From Rhodanobacter panaciterrae (GTDB taxonomy: Bacteria; Pseudomonadota; Gammaproteobacteria; Xanthomonadales; Rhodanobacteraceae): a DNA stretch of 64,000 nt. The position numbers and the translations under genes were made by a program. The notes beneath the pieces are model-generated. The model was not told the origin of the DNA. It made no database searches and saw nothing but the letters and a program-made list of their open reading frames with translations. Of the stretch, positions 35,395 to 44,685 are shown in pieces. The stretch lies in assembly GCF_014651895.1 (NCBI RefSeq), contig NZ_BMXT01000001.1:372001-436000 (forward strand), written 5' to 3'. The stretch's first letter is position 1. The number at the start of each line of letters is the position of its first letter.

Positions 35395-37116
35395 TCATTC
35401 CTTGGTCACGCGATCGATTTCGGTCAGGCTGGTCAGTCCATTCTTCACCTTGAGCAGGGCCGACGCGCGCAGGTCATTTACGCCAGCGGCCTTGGCCACC
35501 TCGCTGATCTGCAGCGCATTGCCGCCTTGCAGGATGATTTTCTGGATGTCCTCCAGCATCGGCATCACCTGATAGATACCCACGCGGCCCTTGTAACCCT
35601 CGTTGCAACCGTCGCAACCGACAGCTTCATAGACAGTCAGGCCGGCGTCGATGTCGGCCTGACTGAAACCCGCGGCCAGCAGCACGGCCGGAGGCAGGTC
35701 CATGGGTTTCTTGCACTCGTGAAGGCGTCGCGCCAGGCGCTGGGCGATGATCAGGGTGACCGACGAGGTGATGTTGTACGGCGCGATACCCATGTTCATC
35801 AGGCGCGCGATGGTCTGCGCGGCGTCGTTGGTGTGCAGGGTGGACAGCACCATATGGCCTGTCTGCGCGGCCTTGATCGCGATCTCCGCAGTTTCCAGAT
35901 CGCGGATTTCGCCGACCATGATCACGTCTGGATCCTGGCGCAGGAACGAGCGCAAGGCGCTGGCAAACGTCATGCCGCGCTTCACGTTCTGCTGCACCTG
36001 GTTGATGCCCTCGACGCGGATTTCGACCGGGTCTTCCACCGTCGAGATATTGCGCTCGGCGGTGTTCAGCATGTTCAGGCCGGTATACAGCGACACGGTC
36101 TTGCCCGAGCCGGTCGGGCCGGTAACCAGCACCATGCCGTATGGTTTGTGGATGGCGTCGATGTAAAGCTTCTGCTGCTCCGGCTCGTAGCCGAGTTTCT
36201 CGATACCGATCTTGGCCGATGAACCGTCCAGGATACGCAGCACGATCTTTTCGCCGAACAGGGTCGGCAGCGAGCTCACACGAAAGTCGATCGCGCGGGT
36301 CTTGGACAGGTTGAGCTTGATGCGGCCGTCCTGCGGTACGCGCTTCTCGGCGATATCCAATTGCGCCATCACCTTGATACGCGAGGCAATGCGGTTGGCC
36401 ATCTTCATTGGTGGACTGGCCACGGCCTTCAGCATGCCGTCCATGCGCAAACGCACCCGATACTGCGTTTCGAACGGCTCGAAGTGGATGTCCGAAGCGC
36501 CACGACGGATCGCGTCGACTAGGATCTTGTTGACGAACTTCACCACCGGCGCGTCGTCGTTGGCGTTCGCGTCGATGCCGGTCGATTCGACTTCGTCGTC
36601 GCCGACCTCGAGCTCAAGGCCGTCCAGATCCCCACCACCCATGTCGGGCATGGTGTCACGCATGCTGTTCAGCAGGCCCTCGATTACCCGCTGCAGCGAG
36701 CTGCGTTCGACCAGGATCGGCTCCACCATGCAATTGGAGTGGAACTTGATCTCGTCCAGCGCATGCGACTGCATCGGGTCGGCGATGCCGACAAACAACC
36801 GTTTGCCGCGTCGGAACAGTGGCAGCGCCATGTGCTTGGTGATCAGCGCTTCGCTGATCAGATCCAGCGGCATGGTTGCTGGATTCAGTGCCGCCACATC
36901 CATCATCGGCATGCCGAATTCGGCCGAGGCGATCTGGGTCAACTGGCCACTGTCGACCAGATTATGATCGAGCAACCAGACGCCCAGCGAGGCTTTCTGC
37001 TGGCTGCTATCGGCCATCGCCTTGCGTACATCGGCCTCCGGCAGCACCCCTTCAGATACCAAGCGGCGCGCCATGCCGGACAGACCTGCGAGCGACGGTT
37101 GTAACTGAGATGACAT
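35395..37116 (-). CDS. pilB: Type IV pilus extension ATPase PilB
   Basis: A 573-residue GspE-type ATPase. The N-terminal MshEN domain is followed by the catalytic core: Walker A GPTGSGKTVSLYTGL, Asp box (TVEDPVEI), Walker B RQDPDVIMVGEIRDLETAEI, His box TGHMVLSTLHTN, and a tetracysteine zinc site (CKKP...CDGCNEGYKGRVGIYQVMP, with CxxC). It drives pilus polymerisation. pilC follows. No pilin gene stands next to it; the two pilin genes are about 19 kb away on the same strand. Confidence 0.96.
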   Translation of the reverse strand: MSSQLQPSLAGLSGMARRLVSEGVLPEADVRKAMADSSQQKASLGVWLLDHNLVDSGQLTQIASAEFGMPMMDVAALNPATMPLDLISEALITKHMALPLFRRGKRLFVGIADPMQSHALDEIKFHSNCMVEPILVERSSLQRVIEGLLNSMRDTMPDMGGGDLDGLELEVGDDEVESTGIDANANDDAPVVKFVNKILVDAIRRGASDIHFEPFETQYRVRLRMDGMLKAVASPPMKMANRIASRIKVMAQLDIAEKRVPQDGRIKLNLSKTRAIDFRVSSLPTLFGEKIVLRILDGSSAKIGIEKLGYEPEQQKLYIDAIHKPYGMVLVTGPTGSGKTVSLYTGLNMLNTAERNISTVEDPVEIRVEGINQVQQNVKRGMTFASALRSFLRQDPDVIMVGEIRDLETAEIAIKAAQTGHMVLSTLHTNDAAQTIARLMNMGIAPYNITSSVTLIIAQRLARRLHECKKPMDLPPAVLLAAGFSQADIDAGLTVYEAVGCDGCNEGYKGRVGIYQVMPMLEDIQKIILQGGNALQISEVAKAAGVNDLRASALLKVKNGLTSLTEIDRVTKE

Positions 37117-37429
37117 AACCTACTCGACCTTGCCCCTGTATGTAGTTGAATCTACCGCAGTCCAGCCCGCAGGTCATCCATTCCCTGCACCCGGAACCCG
37201 CCTGGATGATGCGGCGCACAAAGTTTTTATGTGCTGGCCCTTTAGTGTTTTGTGCCTCCCCCTGCAAGCAGAAGGAGGTTTGGAGGGGGTAAATCTCACG
37301 CCAAGCGCAACGTTGCCTAAGCGCTTCGCAGTGAACAGGGATAGGGAGAAAAGCACAAATCCCCAACTCATCCTCAACCCGCACCCAGCCTTCACGCTAT
37401 GATCCCAGATCACCCGAGGGAGCCATCTG
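37117..37429. other. Divergent gap between pilB and the glycan cluster, with partial repeat
   Basis: No gene seen. It holds leftward pilB and rightward glycosyltransferase control signals that I could not pin down. At 37255-37290 stands a partial copy C of the dispersed repeat: GTGCCTCCCCCTGCAAGCAG then GGAGGTTTGGAGGGGGT; the second half of the element is missing. Confidence 0.6.
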
Positions 37430-38284
37430 TTGAATCGCCTGAGCATCATCCTGCCCGCCAAAAACGAGGCGTCCGCGCTGGCCGCACTGCTGCCGCGCCT
37501 GCGCGCTGCGCACCCCGAAGCCGAGATCATCGTGGTCGACGACGGCTCTACCGACGATACCCGCAGTATCTGCAGAAGTAGCGGTGTCGAATGCCTGTCC
37601 TCGCCGTATTCAATGGGTAACGGTGCGGCGATCAAGCGTGGCGCGCGAGCGGCCACCGGCGGCATCCTCATCTTCATGGATGGCGACGGTCAGCACGATC
37701 CAGCCGACATCGTCCGCCTGCTTGATCAATTGAACAGCGGCTACGACATGGTGGTCGGTGCCCGTGACTGGAACAGCCAGGCCGGTGTTGGGCGAGGCCT
37801 CGCCAACACCTTGTACAACTGGCTGGCTACCCGCATGACCGGCCACCCAGTACTCGACCTGACCTCCGGCTTCCGCGCCGTGCGTGCGGACAAGTTTCGC
37901 GAATTCCTACACCTACTGCCGAACGGCTTCAGCTATCCCACCACCAGCACCATGGCGTTCTTTCGCAGTGCCTACCCAGTTGCGTACTTCCCGATCAAGG
38001 CCGCACAGCGTGTCGGCAAGAGCCACATCAAACCTATGCGGGATGGCCTACGCTTCCTGCTGATCATCTTCAAGATCGCCACGCTGTATTCGCCGTTGAA
38101 GTTGTTTGTACCCACCAGTGCGCTGTTTTTCCTGCTTGGTTGCGCGAATTACGGCTGGACCTTCTTACACGACGGAAGGCTCACCAACGGCAGTACGCTG
38201 CTGTGGAGTGCGGCGGTGATTGTGTTCCTTATCGGACTGGTGTCAGAGCAGATCACCGCGCTTACCTATCGACGTGACAGGTGA
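37430..38284 (+). CDS. Family 2 glycosyltransferase, dolichyl-phosphate-mannose synthase-like
   Basis: A 284-residue GT2 enzyme: LSIILPAKNEASALAALLPR, EIIVVDDGSTDDT, metal-binding FMDGDGQHDPADI and VLDLTSGFRAVR. Two C-terminal spans (about 222-245 and 255-275) anchor it in the membrane. Such enzymes move a sugar onto polyprenyl phosphate. The TTG start is set by GAGGGAG eight bases upstream and the match of the first residues to the family. It opens the rightward glycan gene cluster. Confidence 0.88.
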   Translation: MNRLSIILPAKNEASALAALLPRLRAAHPEAEIIVVDDGSTDDTRSICRSSGVECLSSPYSMGNGAAIKRGARAATGGILIFMDGDGQHDPADIVRLLDQLNSGYDMVVGARDWNSQAGVGRGLANTLYNWLATRMTGHPVLDLTSGFRAVRADKFREFLHLLPNGFSYPTTSTMAFFRSAYPVAYFPIKAAQRVGKSHIKPMRDGLRFLLIIFKIATLYSPLKLFVPTSALFFLLGCANYGWTFLHDGRLTNGSTLLWSAAVIVFLIGLVSEQITALTYRRDR

Positions 38285-38484
38285 GGTCGTGCTTTGAAGA
38301 ACACAATTAAGAAGCTCTTTGCTTTAGCGTTCGCTACAGTGCATGACGAATCTGTTTCTGAAAGGGATAGTGGCCAGAACGATTGGGCGGAATACCGAAT
38401 TCGAGATTCTGGTATTGGTTTCATTACGGTTCACCGGGCCGATCCGAAGACACGACGCAAGAATGCAGTTATCCGGAGAGTTTG

Positions 38485-39567
38485 ATGAAGCGAGCGTTGA
38501 TCACTGGGGTCACCGGGCAAGATGGCGCCTATCTGGCGGAGCTGCTGCTCGGAAAGGGCTACGAAGTGCATGGCATCAAGCGCCGCGCCTCATCATTCAA
38601 TACGAAGCGTATCGACCATTTATATCGTGATCCGCATGAATCTGATGTGCGTTTTTTTCTTCATCATGGTGACGTCACGGACTCATCAAGCATCATTCGG
38701 ATAATGCAGCAGACTCAGCCGGATGAGGTCTACAACCTCGCAGCCCAGAGCCATGTGGCAGTATCGTTCGAGCAGCCGGAATATACGGCGGACACCAACG
38801 CGCTTGGTACGCTGCGCGTATTGGAAGCGATTCGCATTCTTGGGATGCAGCAGCGGACACGTTTTTATCAAGCATCGACGTCGGAGCTGTACGGCTTGGT
38901 ACGGGAGACGCCGCAACGTGAAACTACGCAGTTTTACCCGAGATCTCCTTATGCAATTGCCAAACTCTATGCGTACTGGATTACCGTAAATTACCGCGAG
39001 GCTCACGGAATTCATGCGAGCAATGGCATCCTGTTCAATCACGAGTCGCCGGTCCGCGGGGAGAATTTCGTTACGCGCAAAATCACCCGTGGTCTAGCTC
39101 GCATCAAGCTTGGCCTGCAATCGTGCCTGTACCTTGGCAACCTCGATGCGCGCCGCGACTGGGGTCACGCTCGTGACTATGTGATTGCTCAGTGGTTGAT
39201 CCTGCAGCAGGGCCAGCCAAACGATTATGTCATCGCCTCGGGTATCCAGCACAGCGTGCGTGAATTTGTATCTGCGGTAGCACGCGAGCTGGAAATCCCG
39301 ATAGTTTGGCGCGGCACAGGCTTGGACGAACAGGGTCTGGATGTCGACGGACGCGTCATCGTAGCCGTCGACCCGCGCTACTTCCGTCCAGCGGAAGTTG
39401 ACACGTTGCTCGGCGATTCTAGCAAGGCGAAGCTTGAACTCGGCTGGGAGGCTACCACCGGATTCGACGAGCTCGTTCGTGAAATGGCAGAAGCTGATCT
39501 ACGTACTGCACAGCGGGATGCCCTCGTTACCAAACACGGCTATCGCGCCGACGACTTCAACGAATAG
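38485..39567 (+). CDS. gmd: GDP-mannose 4,6-dehydratase
   Basis: A 360-residue short-chain dehydrogenase: NAD(P) site [19 protein letters not shown], catalytic STSELYG, and Tyr156/Lys160 in [28 protein letters not shown] is diagnostic of Gmd. It makes GDP-4-keto-6-deoxymannose, precursor of perosamine, rhamnose or fucose. No Rmd or Fcl gene follows; instead a DegT aminotransferase is encoded four genes on, pointing to an amino sugar. The gene is preceded by 200 bases with no clear gene and a good GGAGAG site. Confidence 0.95.
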   Translation: MKRALITGVTGQDGAYLAELLLGKGYEVHGIKRRASSFNTKRIDHLYRDPHESDVRFFLHHGDVTDSSSIIRIMQQTQPDEVYNLAAQSHVAVSFEQPEYTADTNALGTLRVLEAIRILGMQQRTRFYQASTSELYGLVRETPQRETTQFYPRSPYAIAKLYAYWITVNYREAHGIHASNGILFNHESPVRGENFVTRKITRGLARIKLGLQSCLYLGNLDARRDWGHARDYVIAQWLILQQGQPNDYVIASGIQHSVREFVSAVARELEIPIVWRGTGLDEQGLDVDGRVIVAVDPRYFRPAEVDTLLGDSSKAKLELGWEATTGFDELVREMAEADLRTAQRDALVTKHGYRADDFNE

Positions 39568-39572
39568 CATTA

Positions 39573-41078
39573 ATGCGCATTGCTAAAAACATGGCAGCGG
39601 CAATGGCCAACTCGGTCGTTGTTGCGCTGATCAACATCCTCGCACTGCCGTTCTATCTACGCTATCTCGGCATGGAAGCCTATGGATTGATCGGCTTTTA
39701 CGCAATGCTGCAGGCGGTATTGCAGGTACTTGATGTTGGGCTCGCACCCACCGTCAGCCGCGAAATAGCGCACAACGCCGAGGTCGGCGAACAACGGCGG
39801 TCCGCGTCCCTGCTGCGGACGCTGGGTGTGGTCTACCTCGGTGTCGCGTTCGCGATAGCCACTTTCGTTGCGCTGGCTTCGCCGTGGATCGGAGCGCACT
39901 GGCTGCAGGCAAAGCAGTTGCCCGAGGTGACAGTCGTACAGGCGGTTGCGTTGATGGGCCTTAACCTCGCATGCCGCTGGCCGATAAGTTTGTACAACGG
40001 CGCACTCATCGGTGCGCATCGTCTCTCGCTTTCCAGTGCAGTGAGCATCACGATCAACATCGCTGCAGCCGTGACGACGATCTGCGTTCTCGCATTCGGC
40101 CCACGCAGTATTCTCGTGTTCTTCCTTGTGCAAGCAGCATTTGGCTTGCTGTACGCGATGGTCATACGCAACGTCGCGCGGCATGTCATCGGTGAGCGGG
40201 ATGCGCCATGCGACTTTGGCGACCTGCGACGGGTATGGAGATTTTCGGCTTGGATGGGCGGTGTTGCCATCACCTCGCTGTTCTTCACCCAGCTCGACAA
40301 GGTATTGCTTAGTAATCTCATCAATCTCGAATCCTTTGGTCATTACATGCTCGCGGTTCTGCTGGTAAGCGGGATTCAGATCGTAATCGGCCCAGTGTTC
40401 AGCGTGATCTATCCGAAATTCACCACGTTGCTCGCGCGCAACGACCAATCGTCTCTTGCCCGTTTCTACTCAGATACGAGTCGCATGTTCGCGGCAGTGG
40501 TGTTTTCGCTTGCGCTAGGACTGGCATTACATACTCGAGCGATTGTGACCTTGTGGACTGGCCGGCCGGATGTCGCGTTGGACGTAGCGCCAATCGTTGC
40601 ATTGCTGGCTACCGGTTCCGCGCTCAATGGCATCATGTATTTTCCATACGCGCTTCAGATCGCGAGCGGGCGGCCACGCATTCCATTCACGATCAACACG
40701 GTGCTGCTGGCCTTGGCGGTGCCGACCATCGTCTGGCTAGTCACGCGTGAAGGTGCAATTGGCGGCGCGCTGTCGTGGGCAATGCTCAGCGTCCTATATG
40801 TCATCGTCGGCACGGTGGTAACGGGCCAGAGGATCGCCGAATTCGCTGGCGTCAGGTGGATCTCGCGCGACATCGCGGTGCCGCTCCTGCTCGCCTTAGT
40901 TCCGGCGCTGGTGGGCGCGTGGCTGGGTGATGCGATCAACGCGTCGGTGTGGATCGATACGCTCGTCGGGATATTCGCCGGCTGCATTGGAATCGTCGCT
41001 GGCGCGCTATACAGTCCATTTGCGCGCCAATGGGCGCGGGCGTTTCTTGGAGTTCAACGCAGGTCATGTCCGAAATGA
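39573..41078 (+). CDS. Polysaccharide flippase (Wzx/MATE-like)
   Basis: A 501-residue membrane protein with 12-14 spans of the polysaccharide-synthase/Wzx family: it begins NSVVVALINILALPFYLRYL, has GLAPTVSREIAH and later LDKVLLSNLINLESFGHYML, both typical positions. It would flip lipid-linked oligosaccharides to the periplasm. No Wzy polymerase or ABC exporter is seen close by. It is five bases after gmd. Confidence 0.85.
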   Translation: MRIAKNMAAAMANSVVVALINILALPFYLRYLGMEAYGLIGFYAMLQAVLQVLDVGLAPTVSREIAHNAEVGEQRRSASLLRTLGVVYLGVAFAIATFVALASPWIGAHWLQAKQLPEVTVVQAVALMGLNLACRWPISLYNGALIGAHRLSLSSAVSITINIAAAVTTICVLAFGPRSILVFFLVQAAFGLLYAMVIRNVARHVIGERDAPCDFGDLRRVWRFSAWMGGVAITSLFFTQLDKVLLSNLINLESFGHYMLAVLLVSGIQIVIGPVFSVIYPKFTTLLARNDQSSLARFYSDTSRMFAAVVFSLALGLALHTRAIVTLWTGRPDVALDVAPIVALLATGSALNGIMYFPYALQIASGRPRIPFTINTVLLALAVPTIVWLVTREGAIGGALSWAMLSVLYVIVGTVVTGQRIAEFAGVRWISRDIAVPLLLALVPALVGAWLGDAINASVWIDTLVGIFAGCIGIVAGALYSPFARQWARAFLGVQRRSCPK

Positions 41079-42058
41079 GCGAGCCTTTTGTGGAAAATGC
41101 GTCCGTGCGCCAGCGACGTTTGTGTTTTCCGCCATCGGCGCCAGCGCTGCAGGGATTCCAACGTGTTGCCTATCTGTTGTTTGGCCTTGCCGCATTCCCG
41201 TTTTATTGGGTAGCAGGCGCAGTTCGCGGCGTGCCTGGTCTGCGGTTCCGGTGGAAATGCTTTGAAGTTGGTGTGCGTCTTCTGTTTGTGCGTGGACATC
41301 TCGCAGATGCATATCACTGCATCGTTGCACCAATGGATTCAGTCAGGTATTTCGAGATGGACTTCTTCTGGCGGCGAGCACAGGCGCTGCAGCCTGCTCG
41401 CGTGCTCGACGTCTCATCACCGCGTTTGTTCACGCTTCTGCTTCTGCGCAGTGATCAGTGGGTGCGGGCCGATCTGCTGAATCCCGATGAAAAGGACCTC
41501 GCCCGTACGAGTTCGCTTGCGCAGGCGTTGCAGGTCGATGCGCGCTGCCGCTTCCTGGAGCTTCGTATCGACGCGCTCCCGGTGGATGCGTCGAAGTATT
41601 CCCTGGTCGTGTGCATGTCGGTACTCGAACACATTGTCGAGGATATCGAGGCGTTACGTATCATGTGGGGCCGCGTCGAGCCGGGTGGTCGCCTGTTGCT
41701 ATCAGTGCCATGCTCACACAATGCCGTTGATGAATTCACGAATGTCGACGAATATGGGTTGCTCGAGCACGACCATGAAGGATTTGTTTTCTGGCAGCGT
41801 TATTACGATGAGGCACGGTTACAGGCGCTGTTTGCCGTCACCGGCGAGCCGGTGAGCCGGGCCATCTATGCCGAACGCAACCCTGGCGCTTACGATGCAG
41901 ACGTCTACGCCAAGCGGACGAATTCGCATTATCCACGTTGGCGCGAGCCGTACTCAACGGCGAAGACCTACGCGTACCGCGATAATGTGGCTAATCTACC
42001 TGGCATGGGGGTTGTGGCCATGGAGTTCACGAAACCGACAGTGACTGAAGAGCCATGA
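41066..42058 (+). CDS. Class I methyltransferase-like protein, divergent SAM site
   Basis: A 330-residue protein overlapping the flippase gene by 13 bases. The C-terminal half keeps methyltransferase features: VVCMSVLEHIVEDIEALRIM and VEPGGRLLLSVPCSHN, then NPGAYDADVYA. However the SAM-binding Gly loop is not standard: ARVLDVSSPRLFTLLLL stands where LDxGxGxG is expected. A hydrophobic stretch near residues 30-55 may tether it to the membrane. It probably modifies a sugar of the surface glycan, or has lost activity. A second ATG three codons on is an alternative start. Confidence 0.72.
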   Translation: MSEMSEPFVENASVRQRRLCFPPSAPALQGFQRVAYLLFGLAAFPFYWVAGAVRGVPGLRFRWKCFEVGVRLLFVRGHLADAYHCIVAPMDSVRYFEMDFFWRRAQALQPARVLDVSSPRLFTLLLLRSDQWVRADLLNPDEKDLARTSSLAQALQVDARCRFLELRIDALPVDASKYSLVVCMSVLEHIVEDIEALRIMWGRVEPGGRLLLSVPCSHNAVDEFTNVDEYGLLEHDHEGFVFWQRYYDEARLQALFAVTGEPVSRAIYAERNPGAYDADVYAKRTNSHYPRWREPYSTAKTYAYRDNVANLPGMGVVAMEFTKPTVTEEP

Positions 42059-43161
42059 CGCGCATGAACAATGCAATTCCGTGGGCCGAACCTACTCTGT
42101 GGGGTCGGGAAGAGGAGTACGTAGTCGATGCTTTGCGCTCCACGTGGATATCTGGCGGTCCCTATGTTGACCGTCTCGAACGTGACTTTTCGCGTTTCGC
42201 GAAAACACCACAAACTCTTGCTGTAGCGAACGGTACTGCCGCGCTGCACCTTGCTTACCTGGGTATGGGTATCGGTGAGGGTGACGAAGTTATCGTCCCC
42301 GGGTTTGCCTTCATGGCAGCAGCCAACATGGCGCTAATGGTAGGCGCCACGCCGATATTTGCTGACGTTGATCCAGATAGTTGGAACATGACCGTTGACA
42401 CCGTTGCTCCGCTGGTGACCGAGCGGACGCGTGCAATCGTCCCGGTGCATACGTATGGCAACGTGTGTGCTCTCGAACCGCTGTTGCAACTGGGGCGTGA
42501 TCGCAACATTTTCGTGATCGAGGATGCCGCCGAGTCGATCGGCTCGACGTACCGTGGACGCATGTCCGGCACGCTCGCGCGGTTGGGTGTGTACAGCTTT
42601 CATGCCACGAAGACCATCACCACGGGCGAGGGTGGCGCTGTCGTCACGTCCGATGACGCACTCGCCGAGCGCATGCGGCTCTATCGAAGCCATGGCGTGG
42701 CGCGAACTCGCTACTTGCACGAGGTTGCAGGCCACAATTTCCGGCTCACCAACCTTCAGGCGGCTATCGGCTGTGCTCAACTTGAACAAATCGACCGCAT
42801 CGTTGCGAAGCGAGCTGAAGTCTATGAAGCTTACCGGACCTGCCTGCAGTCGATGCCGGGACTCACAATGCAGACCGTCGAAATGGATGTCTCGCCCGTG
42901 ATGTGGGCGGTTGGCGTGCGCTTGGATGCGGCCAAGTATCCACAAGGCCGGGATGCGGTGATGGATGGCTTGTCAGTGCTGGGTATCGAGACACGCCCGG
43001 GATTCTATTCCGCCAGTGCGATGCCGCATCTGTACGGACCCCAGAGTTTGCCTGTGAGCGAAGCGCTGGCGTCGTCTATCCTTGTTCTGCCCTCGAGCCC
43101 GACCCTCGACGCGCCTCGCATCCATCGCATTTGCGACGCCTTGGCGTCGCTCGCGCACTGA
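42055..43161 (+). CDS. DegT/DnrJ/EryC1 aminotransferase, GDP-perosamine synthase-like
   Basis: A 368-residue PLP enzyme. It has STWISGGPYVDRLERDF, VANGTAALHLAYLGMGIG, EDAAESIGS and the PLP Lys near 186 in FHATKTITTGEGG. These match GDP-4-keto-6-deoxymannose 4-aminotransferase (Per/RfbE) and related sugar aminotransferases. With gmd upstream, GDP-perosamine is the likeliest product. It overlaps the previous gene by four bases (ATGA) and is followed two bases later by an acetyltransferase gene. Confidence 0.87.
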   Translation: MTRMNNAIPWAEPTLWGREEEYVVDALRSTWISGGPYVDRLERDFSRFAKTPQTLAVANGTAALHLAYLGMGIGEGDEVIVPGFAFMAAANMALMVGATPIFADVDPDSWNMTVDTVAPLVTERTRAIVPVHTYGNVCALEPLLQLGRDRNIFVIEDAAESIGSTYRGRMSGTLARLGVYSFHATKTITTGEGGAVVTSDDALAERMRLYRSHGVARTRYLHEVAGHNFRLTNLQAAIGCAQLEQIDRIVAKRAEVYEAYRTCLQSMPGLTMQTVEMDVSPVMWAVGVRLDAAKYPQGRDAVMDGLSVLGIETRPGFYSASAMPHLYGPQSLPVSEALASSILVLPSSPTLDAPRIHRICDALASLAH

Positions 43162-43163
43162 TC

Positions 43164-43649
43164 ATGAGCGAAACGACTGCGATTGAGTGCATCGCCTTCC
43201 GGCCAGGGTGGGAATGTGGTCTCGCACGCTTCTTTGCGGCGTTGGACGAGGAAGGCGACGACGCTTTTTTCCACCCGCACAGGTGGGATAAATCGACGCT
43301 ACGCTCGCTAGCGCGCAACGCTGGCACTGATCTGTATTATCTGTTTGTGCAATCGCGCAATGTGCTTGCGTATGGGCTTCTTCGAGGGTGGGACGAAGGC
43401 TACGTCATTCCCAGTCTTGGTATCGCCGTTCATCCGGCCGCGCGGTCGGCTGGGCTCGGAAGCCTGATGATGGAATACCTTGAGGTAATGTCGCGGCATC
43501 GTGGTGCCCCGGCCGTGCGCTTGCGTGTTCACAAGGTAAACGTCCACGCATGCAGAATGTATATGCGTCGCGGGTATCGCCTAACTCCGGACGAAGGCGA
43601 TGAGCGCTTGCTTGTTGGCCTCAAAACTTTCGATAGGGTTGCGACGTGA
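43164..43649 (+). CDS. GNAT family N-acetyltransferase, probably acting on an amino sugar
   Basis: A 161-residue GNAT protein. The acetyl-CoA site is seen as IPSLGIAVHPAARSAGLGSL (motif A, Q/RxxGxG-like), followed by VRLRVHKVNVHACRMYMRRG YRL (motif B). Its position right after the perosamine-synthase-like aminotransferase suggests that it acetylates or otherwise acylates the 4-amino group. Known perosamine N-acetyltransferases are mainly left-handed beta-helix proteins, so a GNAT here would be unlike them; RffC-type sugar acyltransferases are GNATs. Confidence 0.8.
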   Translation: MSETTAIECIAFRPGWECGLARFFAALDEEGDDAFFHPHRWDKSTLRSLARNAGTDLYYLFVQSRNVLAYGLLRGWDEGYVIPSLGIAVHPAARSAGLGSLMMEYLEVMSRHRGAPAVRLRVHKVNVHACRMYMRRGYRLTPDEGDERLLVGLKTFDRVAT

Positions 43650-44677
43650 GTATCGAACTCAGCATCTGCATTCCTACGCTCAACCGTGCTGCTTTCATCG
43701 GCGAGACGCTCGACAGCATCGTGTCGCAGCTAGAATCAGGCGTGGAAATCGTCATCGTCGACGGCGGATCGAAGGATGATACCGAGGTCGTGGTCATGCG
43801 TTACGTCGAGCGCCACTCCTGCATTAGGTACATCCGGCGTGGCGAAGATGTTATCGCATCGAATACGGGGTTCGATCGCGATTGCAGTTACGCCGTGGAA
43901 ATCTCGGCTGGCACCCACTGTTGGTTGATGACCGATGACGACGTCCTCCGTGCGGGTGCGGTTGCGCGCGTCCTTTCGCAGATTCGCGCGGGGCACGACA
44001 TTGCCATCCTGAGTTGCGAGGTGCGGGACCTGCAGCTGCGCGAAGTTCTTGTCGTGTCGCGTCCCGGTTTCAAGCATGATCGCGTATTCACGGCGGCCGA
44101 GTGGGACGACTTTTTCTGTAGCGTTGTTGTGCACTTGACGTTCGTCGGCGCTGTCATTGTGCGTCGGTCGTTGTGGCTGGCGCGTCATCCGGACACTTAC
44201 TTCGGTACCGGTTTCGTACATGTCGGCGTACTGTTTCGTGCGCCAGTCCCCGGTACAGCGGTTGTAGTTGCCGAACCGCTGATCGTGATCCGCAACGGTA
44301 ATGGGCAGTGGAACGCGAGGGCCTTCGATATCTTCATGCTGCGATGGCCGCAGTTGCTGTGGTCCTTTGACGGCATCTCGGATACCGCGAAACAAGCCGT
44401 CACTCCTCGTGAGCCGTGGCGGCTCCTACGAGTACTCCTGTTGCAACGTGCGTTCGGCCGGTATTCAATGCGCGAGTTTGAGACGGTGCGTGATCGCCTC
44501 GGGCCACCGTGGAAGCGTGCGATTGCGCGCGTTATCGCTCGCATTCCACTAGGACTTCTGTACTGGCCGGCGCGGCTCTACGGTCGCTTCAAACACGTCG
44601 ATCCCCGCTATTTCGTCGAGACGTTGAATGAGGCGATGCGCGTCGCCATCAAGCTTCGGACGTCCTCTTCCGGATGA
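43646..44677 (+). CDS. Family 2 glycosyltransferase (abequosyl/rhamnosyl-like)
   Basis: A 343-residue GT2 enzyme with LSICIPTLNRAAFIGETLDS, VEIVIVDGGSKDDTE and the metal-binding WLMTDDDVLRAG. A conserved GNGQWNARAFD lies in the C-terminal half, as in colanic-acid or abequosyltransferase-like enzymes. It probably adds a deoxysugar to the lipid-linked glycan. The GTG start overlaps the preceding stop by four bases (GTGA), with ATAGGG just before. Confidence 0.85.
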   Translation: MSIELSICIPTLNRAAFIGETLDSIVSQLESGVEIVIVDGGSKDDTEVVVMRYVERHSCIRYIRRGEDVIASNTGFDRDCSYAVEISAGTHCWLMTDDDVLRAGAVARVLSQIRAGHDIAILSCEVRDLQLREVLVVSRPGFKHDRVFTAAEWDDFFCSVVVHLTFVGAVIVRRSLWLARHPDTYFGTGFVHVGVLFRAPVPGTAVVVAEPLIVIRNGNGQWNARAFDIFMLRWPQLLWSFDGISDTAKQAVTPREPWRLLRVLLLQRAFGRYSMREFETVRDRLGPPWKRAIARVIARIPLGLLYWPARLYGRFKHVDPRYFVETLNEAMRVAIKLRTSSSG

Positions 44678-44685
44678 ACACCTGA

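Noticed and set aside
38294..38485. A 63-codon frame between the first glycosyltransferase and gmd
   Set aside because: TTG start without ribosome binding site and no recognisable features; the gap is more likely leader DNA.
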